Shown here in pieces: positions 47,589-58,719 of a stretch of DNA of 64,000 nt. The stretch's first letter is position 1. Every line of letters begins with the position of its first letter. A model generated the notes under the pieces. The model was given only the letters and a program-made list of their open reading frames with translations, ran no database searches and was not told the origin of the DNA. This DNA comes from Urophycis tenuis (lineage: Eukaryota; Chordata; Actinopteri; Gadiformes; Phycidae), in assembly GCA_036785325.1 (NCBI GenBank), contig JAXIVH010000014.1, positions 2,175,357-2,239,356 on the forward strand, written 5' to 3'. The position numbers were made by a program, and so were the translations under genes.

Positions 47589-49614
47589 GGCAGGGAAAAA
47601 AGGCCCACACCACCAAGCTCGCCCCGGGGCTGCCGATGGTCAACAGCACATACTGCGGGGACATGAAGATGCCCGATCCGATCGTCGTCCCGGCGATGAG
47701 GGCCACGGCCCCGATGAGCCCAACTTCTCGCCTCAGGGTGAACTGCTCTGGCATAGGGGCCATGTCAAAGCCGGGGGAATTCCATTTACTGACTAACAAT
47801 GTTTCGTTGTTCCATCACCTGTAAAACTTCAACGTCGTTTCGAGAAAGTTAGCCAATGATTACAGCTACCAGGATGATTGGTTGTCTCCCACCCCCCCCC
47901 CAATGTATTAATCATTGAAGGGGAAAAAGAAAGACGCAGAGTTAGGATGTAGGATCCAGAATAGGAGTTGTAGAAATTATAGATAGATAATTGCAGAATA
48001 GTCATTCTACAATTACCTACTTTGATGTTAGCAGAAAAATATTAATGACAGTAATTTTCTTATCTCAGTAGATGACCTATTGCCCAAGGATAACAATTTA
48101 TTGTGTCCTCTTACAGGAGCTTGGAGAGGCAGGACTGTAATTACCAACTGGCACTACCCGGGATCCCATTTTCGTTTTTTACTGGTGTGCTTCAATTGCA
48201 CTTCTTCCACGGCCTCAGATTTTTTTTCCCTTGACTGAAAGAATTGTTTTTGTTCTAAGAGGTCTATAACCATTCAGCTGTCTATTCCCTACACATACAT
48301 ACAATTTGATGGTTTTGATCCCTGATTTAACCGGTGGTGATTAAGAGAGCTTGTAACAAGAACACCACACCAACAAAGACCCCTCCCTGCTCGGACAATG
48401 AAACACTTCACCTGGACCCAGCTGATGTGTGGAGGACCCTACTCAAGGTGAACCCCAGGAAAGCTGCAGGTCCTGATAACATACCAGGGCGTGTGCCCGG
48501 TATACCAGCATGCTTCAAAGCCACCACCATCATACCGCGACCAAATAAATCCCCAGCCTCAACACTGAATGACTACCGGCCCATAGCACTCACTCCCATC
48601 CATGATGAAGTGCTTTGAATGGTTGATCAAGGCCTATATAACATCCAGTCTCCCCACTACACTTTACCCATTCCAGTTTGCATACCGTCCCAAACGTTCC
48701 ACTGATGATGCCATAACAACAGCACTCCACCTATGCCTAAATCAAACAAAAACAGTTCAGCGCGGATGCTGTTCATCGACTTCAGCTCCGCCTTCAACAC
48801 ACTAACTCACTCCCCCAACACCTGGTGAATAAACTCGGTGCAATAGGCATCAGCACCCCATTATGCAACTGGTTACTGGACTTCCTTACCGACAGACCAC
48901 AGACAGCAAGAGTTGGCAAACACTCCTCAGAGACCACCATCATGAACACGGGGGTCCCCCAGGGATGTGTGTTGAGCCCTCTGCTGTTCACACTGATGAC
49001 ACATGACTGTTGTGCCAATTCAAACCACACCATCAAGTTTGTAGATGACACAACAGTGGTGGGCCTCATCAGCGACGATGGCGACTCAGCCTACAGAGAG
49101 GAGTTACAACTACTTAACTGGTGTGACATCAATAATCTTCAACTCAATGTCAACAAAACCAAAGAAATAACTGTGGACTTTAGCACCAAGGCACCAAGTT
49201 CCTGGGGGTGCATATCACAGATGACCTGACATGGTCCACCAACACCATCTTACTAGTCAAGAAGGCACGGCAATGCCTCCACTTTCTTTGCTGGCTGAGG
49301 AGAGCAGACCTCCGTCCTTCTGCCCTCACCACCTTTTACAGGTGTGCTATTGAGAGCATCCTTAGCAGCAGCCTCTCAGTCTGGTATGGCAGCTGCCCTG
49401 TTGCTGACCAGAAGGCCCTACAAAGGGTGGTGAGGAACAGCAGAGAAGATCACCAGATCAGCCCTGCCATCCATCCAGGACCTGTACCTATCCCGCCGCC
49501 TCAAGAGAGCCACCATTATCACCAAAGACTCCACCCACCCAGCACACAAACTGTTCACCCTCTCTCCCTCTATTCTCTCCTCTGCTCTTCTCTCATCACT
49601 ACCCCCCCCCCCCC

Positions 49615-51270
49615 CCCAGAACAATTCTCACTACTCTCCACTGAGGAAGCCTCTTTTACCCTGCTATCTTCCCTCTCCTCCTCTTTGGACTCCCTCTGTC
49701 CCCTCACATCCAGACCAGTGTGATCTTCTCTGCCTCCTCCTTGGCTTTCCAGATCTCTCTTCACCCTTCAAAACTGCCAGATTCAAACCACTCCTCAAGG
49801 AACCTACCCTCGACACTGCTGACATCCAGAACTACAGACCAGTATCTCTGCTCTCATTCCTTTCTAAAACCCTGGAACGTGCAGTCTCAAACCAACTGAC
49901 CTCCTACCTCTCAGAAAACCTCTTGCTTGATCCCCATCAGTCAGGCTTCAAGACTGCACACTCTACAGAGACAGTGCACGACTGCACACTCCTAACGGTG
50001 ACCGAGTCCCTTCCTGCCGCCAAGGCCTCTTCCCTCTCATCGGTGCTTGTTTTCCTCGACCTGTTTGCGGCGTTCGACACTGTGCACCACCAGACCCTCC
50101 TCATCACTCTCACTGATCTAGGCATTACTGACACTGCGCTATCCTCGTTCACACCTTACCTTATGAATCGCACTTATCAGGTCACATGGAATGGCTCCCT
50201 GTTCAAACCCTGCTTGCTTAACACTGGTGTCCCTCAAGGCTCAGTATTAGGACCGCTTCTGTTCTCCCTATATACCAGGTCTTTAGGCTCTGTAATCACA
50301 TCACATGGTTTTTCCTATCAGTTATGCGGACGACAATCAACTGTTCCTCTCCTTCCCCCTCTCAGACACTCTGATTGCAACACGCATCTCAGAATGTCTG
50401 GCAGACATAAGCACTCGGACAACTGCACATCACCTCAAGCTCAATCTTGCAGAGACTGAGCTTCTCTTCATACCGGGGAAAGACTGCCCTCACAGGGACC
50501 TACTGGTCTCCTACTGGCATTACAGTATGTGCCTCACCGACTGTGAGGAACATTGACATAATACTCGACAACGAACTCCCGCCTCGACTACTGCAACTCG
50601 CTCTTAGCCGGACTCTGCATTCATGATAAAACCTTCGCAGCGAATCCAGAACGCTGAAGCACGCCTAGTGTTCAACCGACACAAATTCTCCCATGTGACC
50701 CCCCTCTTCCATGAACTCCATGACCCTGTAGTGGCTCGCATCAAATTCAAGATAATGGTACTGGCCAACAAAGCTGTTAATGGAACTGCCCCTACCTACC
50801 TCCAAACATTAGTGAAACCCCACACCCCTGCTCGAGCACTAAAAGGAAAAGGTTGGACGGCGCAATCACAACTCTTCTCCGTTCTGGCACAGCAGTGGTG
50901 GAACGAGCTCCCTGCCAATATCAGGACTGCGGAGTCAGGACTGCGGAGTCATTTCCCATCTTCTGGGAAAAAACAAAAAAACAAACAAAAAAAACACCTA
51001 ACCTCAAGCACTTGTATGTTGTCCTTCTTGCCACTTTATAATTGCTCTCTGTCACTTAGCACTTTGCCAGAGATGTTGTATACTAGCAATGGTTAACCTA
51101 ACAATTGGAATGCTTGAAACTTGTTCTGGTGACCTGCTTACTGTATTAACGGCAATGAAATGTTTCACCTTCTGAAAAGCGTCTGCTAAATGGTCGGTCC
51201 GGGTATCAAAGTATAATCCGTTTTTAAACGGATTATACTTTGATACCCGGACCCTAAATGCCCTAAATGT
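49615..51270 (+). mobile_element. L2-type LINE fragment nested in the Rex1-like LINE
   Basis: Encodes HQSGFKTAHSTETVHDCTLL, AAFDTVHHQTLL, LNTGVPQGSVLGPLLFSLY, then SYADDNQLFLSFPLSDTL in another frame and ARLVFNRHKFSHVTPLFHEL. Its 3' end is the GCGTCTGCTAAATG / AAATGTAAATG tail. Frameshifted. Confidence 0.8.
51196..51253. repeat. 58-bp perfect palindrome in an L2 tail
   Basis: Left arm GGTCCGGGTATCAAAGTATA ATCCGTTT and its exact complement, 28 bp each, with a two-base centre. Flanked by CTAAATG on both sides, though the L2 tail repeats that word by itself. Confidence 0.92.
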
Positions 51271-52442
51271 AAATGTACCATCTGGCAAGCACTACCGTAG
51301 CATACGGCGCAGGACTACCAGACTCAGCAAAAGTTTTTTCCCCACAGGCGATGAGACTACTCAACTCACTCAAGAAAATACCATGCACATTACAACCCTG
51401 GCACCCACAAAGACCAACTGAATGTTAAAATAATCTAAACTCAATGTCTGTACTATGCTCCATATATGCACAATATCATGTTTACATACATATGTATCCT
51501 CATACTGCCATTCTGCACCTTTTTATTATTGCACCTCAGTAAAATACCTCAAAACTGAATAAAACTCTGACACACTGTGAATATTCTATTCTGTATAATG
51601 TATACGCCCACTGTCTGTCTGTACATGTTGTCTTCATTTATTATATCTGTGTGCAGTATGATGTAATATGTTTAATATGTAATATTAATATGTAATTTGG
51701 AGTATGAGGAAACGCAATTTCGATCCTCTGTTAAATTACTTGCACTAATTGCATGGTCTGATTGACAATAAAGTTCACTTTGACTTTGTATGACCCTGGA
51801 AAGTGTGTGACACAGTGGTCTCCATTGTGTGTCATGCTCTCATGCATTGAATGCCTTGCTCAAAGCTTTCGACTTTCTCATTTCAAGTTGGGTATGTCAA
51901 CAGAGGCTAGTTTGCACAGAATTGTTTCTTTAATAAAAAGGTTGGAGATAAAAAAAAACTATAGAAGGATGATGATGTTTGACATAAATAAACAATTGTC
52001 ATGTAATCACATAACATTAATTGTATATGTAAACTTTTGTTGAACATGTAGAGAACAGAAAATGCACTGGCAACCAGAATCATAATTTCGTGTCACATAA
52101 GTGCTCACTTCTTTCATTCTTCTGTGTCAATACATTTGAGTGCAATAGTGCGTTGAGATTTGAGTAATGAGAATACCATACACAGTTGAACTATTCAGGG
52201 GGTGTCACCATTTTGTAGTGCTATCAAAAATGTGAGTACAAACCTGGCTCCCTAAATAGTGCACTACATTACACCTGATGATCGCTCTATCAGTCACGCC
52301 GATAGAGGCTTCTGGTGGATAATTAATGTGTGAATGTCCCCTATACTTTGTCCCAAAATACTGTGGTACATAGCGTTATGGGAATGAGGGCACAAGTGAG
52401 CCGTTTTGAACGTGGCTAGCATCACATGAGCCCATTACATCT

Positions 52443-55400
52443 TCAGAGGTTCTTGTCCACAGGGGCGACCTCAAGGAAGAGTTGAAGGAACAGAGTTATC
52501 CTGGTCAAGACATGTGGACAGAGTTTGTAATGGATGAATGGGATGTAAACCAGAATTCCACTGAAGATGAATAAAGTGACATAGAGATATTCTATTTGAG
52601 GATCGTCTATAATGGGTGCCAGCACAAGAAAAATGGCTGCGATGAGGACCAGTATGGGTATTATGATAGGAACCTGGGAAGAGAGGAGAGGAATGTAGTT
52701 ATAAAACTGGCATTGTGGTTGTTAAGATGACTGACTCTAGATGAGATGCATTATGTTCACAAAAAACACCCAGGTAACATGTATCATTTCTGCACCTTGT
52801 ATGGTCTAGGGAGTTCAGGTTTCTTTATCTTGAGGTAAAGGAGCCCCGCAATTGTGAGAGCATAGAAAAACCAGGCAGTGAAACTGAAAAGGAAAGACCA
52901 ACTACCATTGTCCTCACATTGGGTCAACAAACAATCATACCATACAGAAGAGTACAATAGAGAAACAATCACAAATGTTTTTTTAGGTACGTTTTAGGAA
53001 TGAAAAAATATATATAGTCGACTTGTTACCTGAAGAAGTTGATGATGGTTTGGAAGTCCCCTGGAATCAGCAGGAGAAGGGAGATGACAGTGGTGAAAAT
53101 CAGTGCTGGTGAGGGTGTTAGTCTATGGACATGGGCCATGGCGAGGATATCTGGCTATGAATCAAAGGCAGAATAAAAAGCACCTTTCAGCTGTGGTTGC
53201 TGGTTTGATAAACAACGTGATGATCATGGCGATGATCATCACCATTATCACCATCATCACCACCATCATCATGATCAGAAATCCTAATAAAAGTAAAATG
53301 GCGTCATGCAAGCATGAACCGAGCAATGGTGATGTATGAATGAATGGTGTATGAACACACGTGTGAAAGGTGGTGAAAAGGTGCCCACCATGTGTCCTTC
53401 CCTCGCAGCCACAAAGCACACACGTCCGCCGCTGAAGAACGAGCCGTTGAGCGACCCGAAGGCGGACAGCGCCGCTGCCACTGACATGGTCCAGCCCCAG
53501 CTGCCCAGCACCTTGTTACTGGCGGCAGCAAAGTAATAATAATAATAATACATTTTATTTGTAACGCACTTTATATTTTGACAATCTCAAAGTGCTACAG
53601 AGTAAGATTGGCCAAAAAAAGTTTAAAAAATCCATCCATCCATCCATGTCCTCCGCTTATCCGGGGTCGGGTCGCGGGGGCAGCAGCCTGAGGAGAGAAG
53701 CCCAGACTTCCTTCTCCCCAGCCACTTCGTCCAGCTCTTCCGGGGGGATCCCGAGGCGTTCCCAGGCCAGCCGAGAGACATAGTCCCTCCAGCGTGTCCT
53801 GGGTCTTCCCCGGGGCCTCCTCCCGGAGGGACGTGCTCGGAACACCTCCCCAGGGAGGCGTCCAGGAGGCATCCTCACTAGATGCCCGAGCCACCGCAAC
53901 TGGCTCCTCTCGAGTTTAAAAAATAAATAAAATAAAAAAGATGAGTTTTAAGGTTTTGTTTAAAAACATCTGTAGACTGTGGGGCCCTCAGATGGACAGG
54001 GAGGGCGTTCCACAGTCTCGGGGCTGCAGAGGAAAAAAGCTCGGTCACCCATGCTGTGGAGTTTGGTCCTGGGGGTTTGGAGAGTGTGTGTTGTTGCAGG
54101 ACGGAGGGTGCGTGAGGAGGTTTGGGGGAAGAGGAGTTCCTGTAGGTAAAGGGGGGGCATGACCATAGATGCACTGGTGGGTGAGTAGGGAGACCTTGTA
54201 TTCAATTCCGAAAGGGACGGGGAGCCAGTGGAGGGATTTCAGGGTGGGGGTGATGTGATCATATTTGCCAAGTACCAATCACGGTAAAGCATGCGTGTTC
54301 ATTGTCAGTCGCCCATGACTTGTGCACAGTTGTTCCATCCTTTTTGTGACATCACAAATTAGCCAGGCTCCGTGTCTTACCCCCAAGTGACTGCTACTGC
54401 GCTGGATGACATCACCTCGTTTGGTGTCATGACCGTCAGGTAACTCACGTTGACCAGAAGGTACAACAGTGTCACCATTGGAATGGCAATCAGGACGGCC
54501 CTGGGAAGATTCACCTGCAAGGGGCAAACATAATGACGTGAACTTGGTAACTTTATGCTGATTCTAAAATGTAGACCAATCCAGGACGCACAGAGAGTCC
54601 CTTGGAGGAAATGTGCGTTGGTTGGAATGTTTGTATGACATTAAGCAGGGAAGAAAAATTCAGTCAGGCATTAATCCAAAACTCAGTTTGGATTAATATA
54701 CTGTATCATATACTCACTTGTATATGAGCCATGTGGGTGGGTTAATTTGCATCCCATCTACAATCATCTTCAATGATTAACACCATACAATCTAAAAACA
54801 TTTTCAAAATGTAAAAATAAAACAACAACCTCTGGCCTTTCCAGCTCCTCTGTGACATAATTCAAGTTGTACCATCCAGCGAATGACCAGAGCCCCTGAT
54901 AGAAAGCCATTCCTAAAGTGCCCATGCTCAGCTGGGTGCCTTCGAATGCATTTTCAACATTCAGATTCTTCGAAATGACACGGGTGGTCTCCCCGAGGCT
55001 AACCCATCCTCCGACAATAATGGTGATCAATGCAAACACCTTGGCCACCAGAAACACCACCTGGATTCGCATGGCCAGGCGCACGTTTAAAACGTTGGCC
55101 GTGGCTATGAGCAAAATGGCCGCGGCCGCGGTGCTCTTCACTATGAGCGGAGGAACATCGCAGTCGGCGTGGAAGGGCGCGATCGCATATTCTGCGAAGC
55201 TCAGCGAAGTGGCGGCGATCGCCGCGGGCTTCACGACCACGATGAACGTTATCGCGGCGAAGAAGGCAGGAGAAGGGCCGTAGATCCGCAATATGTAGAT
55301 GAAATCTCCGCCGGATTCTGCGATGATGGTCCCGACTTCAGCGTAGGAGAGGGCCGCTAGCATGGCGACGAGACCAGAGAGAGTCCATATCAATAAGCTT

Positions 55401-55546
55401 GCCCCAGGGCTCCCCACATAGGAGAGTATGAATTGCGGGGACATAAATATGCCAGAGCCGATCATCGTCCCTGCGACCATCGCGACACCGCCTGTCAAAC
55501 TCAACTCCCTGTTTATCTTCAGGCCTCTGTGCGCGTTGTCCGCCAT
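52443..55546 (-). CDS. SLC7-type (b0,+AT-like) amino-acid transporter, complete with first exon A
   Basis: SLC7 light chains are 12-TM amino-acid exchangers that pair with SLC3 heavy chains. Exons on the minus strand: 54830-55546 (ATG 55544-55546), 54381-54514, 53389-53518, 53030-53154, 52796-52883, 52443-52673; 1425 nt, 474 residues, phases close. Features: GTMIGSGIFMSPQ (unwound TM1 substrate site), LSYAEVGTIIAESGGDFIYI, HADCDVPP with the Cys that usually forms the heavy-chain disulfide, NYVTEELERPE, LTVMTPNEVMSSSAVAVTWG, FVAAREGHM, LTPSPALIF with LLLLIPGDFQTIINFF, and WFFYALTIAGLLYLKIKKPE. These fit SLC7A9 (b0,+AT) best, but it is divergent, so a fish-specific paralog is likely. Intron 2 contains nested LINEs; intron 3 has an ATC array. 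Alternative first exon B lies upstream. Confidence 0.88.
53527..54265 (+). mobile_element. LINE 3' part in an intron, itself interrupted
   Basis: Starts AATAATAATAATACATTTTA and, read on the minus strand, encodes an RT C-terminal region (DHITPTLKSLHWLPVPFGIE, FSSAAPRLWNALPVHLRAPQ). Same broad group as the element at 31516-35640. Split at 53634-53915 by another LINE piece. Confidence 0.75.
53634..53915 (-). mobile_element. Nested LINE C-terminal fragment with (ATGG)n tail
   Basis: Minus strand encodes MRWLGHLVRMPPGRLPGEVF, RGRPRTRWRDYVSRLAWERL, then PEELDEVAGEKEVWASLLRL LPPRPDPG, a well-known fish LINE C-terminus, ending in GGATAAGCGGAGGACATGGA TGGATGG. Inserted between two GTTTAAAAA flanks that look like a target duplication. 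Confidence 0.8.
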
Positions 55547-56259
55547 GGTAGATATTATACAAACAGACTGTACAACAGACGGTCGGATAATTTATAAAGA
55601 AACGGGAGTGAGAGAGAAACAGGTGTAATCAAGTCCCTTCAAGTGCAAAGTGCTCAAGAGTTAATATTAACTTTTACTTTGAAACATGTTGGTGAAAGTT
55701 AAAGATTATCATAATCTTATCTCTACATCAAATGTGACACAGGATAAGATTACACCTAGAAATCCCACTATAACGCTTATAGAGAGATAATAGTCTGGGC
55801 CTATAAATGTATGGGGCAAACCATGGTGCATTCACCGTCATTAGCTTGGCTTTAATGCCAACATCTAGATGAATAAGATTCTATGATGTTGGGTGCTAAC
55901 ATCTTATTGAAAACAGTCAGCTCCAAAACCAAGGGAGAGTGGGAATACGGAATTGCTTTCCCATCACTCACCGAGTCAAATACAATATGAAGACAGGCAG
56001 CAGGTAGCCCAAGTGCATCAGGGTTGTGATCGTACGCCATTCACAATGCCTTGGTTTGTGTTCACCTTGTCCACAAGTAGCATCGAAATTAGGGTTAGAA
56101 ATGGGGGGCGGTCGGCTCAGATGGAGACCAATGAGGACACAGGGACTGACAACAGATCAACATCATCATGGGCATGATGTACCAAATTGTACGAAACAGA
56201 GCAACAAGTTACGAAAATCATATACATTTCAAGTGCAAGGGGCTGAAGGTTAATACCAA

Positions 56260-56577
56260 CGTATGGGATATTTATTATTATAGATGTAGGTTTGGGCAAA
56301 GGTCAACATTGGGCAGAGATGAAGGTAATCATAATCATATCTGATGTTTCAGATGTTTGTGGTTAAAGAGTCATCAGTTAAATACATCTGGGTCAGGGTG
56401 TATTTATGGTTGATCAGACGTATGGGATATTTATTATTATAGATGTAGGTTTGGGCAAAGGTCAACATTGGGCAGAGATGAAGGTAATCATAATCATATC
56501 TGATGTTTCAGATGTTTGTGATTAAAGAGTCATCAGTTAAATACATCTGGGTCAGGGTGTATTTATGGTTGATCAGA
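56260..56577 (+). repeat. 159-bp tandem duplication
   Basis: CGTATGGGATATTTATTATT ... GGTTGATCAGA occurs twice head to tail (start 56260 and 56419) with almost no differences. The left duplicate has the unit once (45110-45270). Confidence 0.92.
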
Positions 56578-56604
56578 TTCATAAATCTTGGTCCATCATT
56601 GTCC

Positions 56605-56635
<31 letters not shown>

Positions 56636-57219
56636 ACACATTTATGCAGTTATGATAAACAGAAAACTATCCTAAGCTAACACTGTATACATTGCAACAG
56701 CGTATACATTGCAAACATTGCAATACTGCATACTATCTGCATGATTTGCAATATGAAGGTGCATAATATGCTAAAAGCTAAAAATAGTTTTTAAGTTTAA
56801 GTAGGAATTTGAATGTGTCCCATTGCGATGTTACAGCCCTAGGTCCAGAGTGCAGCCTCATTGGGTCATATTGACCTCCCACATAGGAATGTGCTCCCTA
56901 CCTCACATGTGATACTTACCTCTACATGGACCTGCAATGCACTGTCAAAGAGCTATAGGTTTGTCGACAGGCTCCCATTCAAGCAATCACTACGGAAATA
57001 TCTTTATTTGACAGTACGTAGGTCTTATATATTTTGCTTATTTTATAAAGTAGTCCATAACCTGTGTCTATTCTGTATTTCAATTAGCTTGTCTGATAGG
57101 TGGCCAATAAATAAGGTTGGATAATAATGTTGTTTGATTTGCGTGCGATTTGATCAAAGGTCTACCATCAAGACCCCCGCTTTTAATTGATCACGATCTC
57201 CCACATCAACCGCAGCGCG

Positions 57220-57398
<179 letters not shown>

Positions 57399-57399
57399 C

Positions 57400-58098
57400 C
57401 TCTGGACGCTTCAGCTCGTCCGTCACGTAATTCAGAGTGTTCCACCCATCGTAAGGCCACAGACCCTGGTAGAAAGCGATGCCGATTGACTTAACGCCAA
57501 TGTTTGTGTTGGCGAATGAATCCTCAAAGTTGTGAACTCGTCCTTGGCTGAGCATCACCACACCTCCAACGACAATGACGAGCAGGCCAAAGACCTTGGC
57601 CACCGTGAAGAACACCTGGATGGACATGGCGAAGCGGACGTTAAGGCAGTTCACCGCGGTCAGCACCAGGATGGAGATCGCTGCCGCGCACTTCACCACC
57701 AGCACCGGCGGGCTGCAGTCCGCGTAGAATGGGGCCACGGCGTACTCGGCGAAGCCGAGCGCAATGAGTGCGACACCCGCAGGCCTCACAAACAACACCG
57801 AGCTGAAGATCAACAAGAAGGCTACGGGCGGGCCCGAAGTACGATAGATGTAGATGTACTCTCCTCCCGACTCGCAGATCACCGTCCCTAACTCGGCGTA
57901 ACAGAGGGACGCCAGGATGGCGAGCAAACCACAGCAGGCCCACACCACCAAGCTCGCCCCGGGGCTGCCGATGGTCAACAGCACATACTGCGGGGACATG
58001 AAGATGCCCGATCCGATCGTCGTCCCGGCGATGAGGGCCACGGCCCCGATGAGCCCAACTTCTCGCCTCAGGGTGAACTGCGCTGGCGTAGGGTCCAT
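57400..58098 (-). CDS. SLC7-type transporter, first exon B (N-terminal half)
   Basis: One open exon of 233 codons from ATG 58096-58098: MDPTPAQFTLRREVGLIGAV, GTTIGSGIFMSPQYVLLTIG, LCYAELGTVICESGGEYIYI, FYADCSPPVLVVK (heavy-chain Cys), NCLNVRFAMSIQVFFTVAKV and LNYVTDELKRPE, then GAG|GTACTG. It covers TM1 to about TM6 plus the following loop. Roughly half of its residues equal those of exon A (54830-55546) and it ends at the same codon in phase 0. No exon 2-6 set of its own exists between 54830 and 57400; the next acceptor downstream that fits is exon 2 at 54514. It may therefore be an alternative first exon of the same gene, or an orphan of a second copy that lost its other exons. The left duplicate shows that a B-type first exon once had its own exons 2 and 6. 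Confidence 0.85.
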
Positions 58099-58719
58099 GT
58101 CAAAGCCGGGGGAAATTTCATTTACTGACTAGCAATGCTTCGCTGTTACCTGTTTAACCTTGCGTTCAACGTCGTTTCCAGATAGTGAGCTAATGATTAC
58201 AGCGATCAGAATGATTGGTTATCCCCCCCCCCCCTTTTTTCTCTCTCCAAACTGTCCCAAAACATTTATTTATCATTGAAGGGGGGAAAAGAAGGACGCA
58301 AGAGTTCAGTAAAAAGCATGTATTCATACAATATACCAATAGGAGTTGTAAAAATTGTAGCAGGATAATTGCAGAATAGTCATTCTACTATTACCTACTT
58401 TGATGTGAGCCGAAAATATCATGGATGACATCTGTTTTCTTATCTCAGTAGATGACCTTTCTCCCAAGGATAACGATTTACAGTGTCGTTTAACAGGAAA
58501 CATTGACCATTTAAATGGCTTTAGAGCATATAGGCACACACCAATACCACTTTACAACACCCCCCCCCCCGCCCACCCCTCAAACTCATCTCGCGTTCAC
58601 TTTTCCAAGCTAGCTTTCCGCCCATTCGTACACATCGTTATTCAGACGTGGCCGGTGTCCCGATCTACGTCTTGTCTCGCGACGGTCCAAACAACAGACC
58701 GGGGGCCAGAGCGGTCGCG
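58099..58719. other. Intergenic between utp25 and the transporter first exon B
   Basis: Upstream of exon B on the minus strand, so it should contain the B promoter; also the utp25 3' flank. Contains C runs at 58225-58237 and 58560-58570. No coding content seen. Confidence 0.45.

Larger units (their letters stand above)
48345..51785 (+). mobile_element. Rex1-like LINE, split by a nested L2-type LINE
   Basis: Left part 48345-49610 encodes reverse-transcriptase pieces: LLKVNPRKAAGPDNIPGRVP, TLNDYRPIALTPI, YPFQFAYRPKRSTDDAITTA, MNTGVPQGCVLSPLLF, KFVDDTTVVGLI and LHFLCWLRRADLRPSALTTF. It has a short internal deletion after PGRVPG and several frame breaks. The right part 51270-51785 resumes at GKHYRS-like codons and ends GACAATAAAGTTCACTTTGA. 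The host element is inactive. It interrupts the right duplicate at GAGCTTGT/GTGACACAG. Confidence 0.8.
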
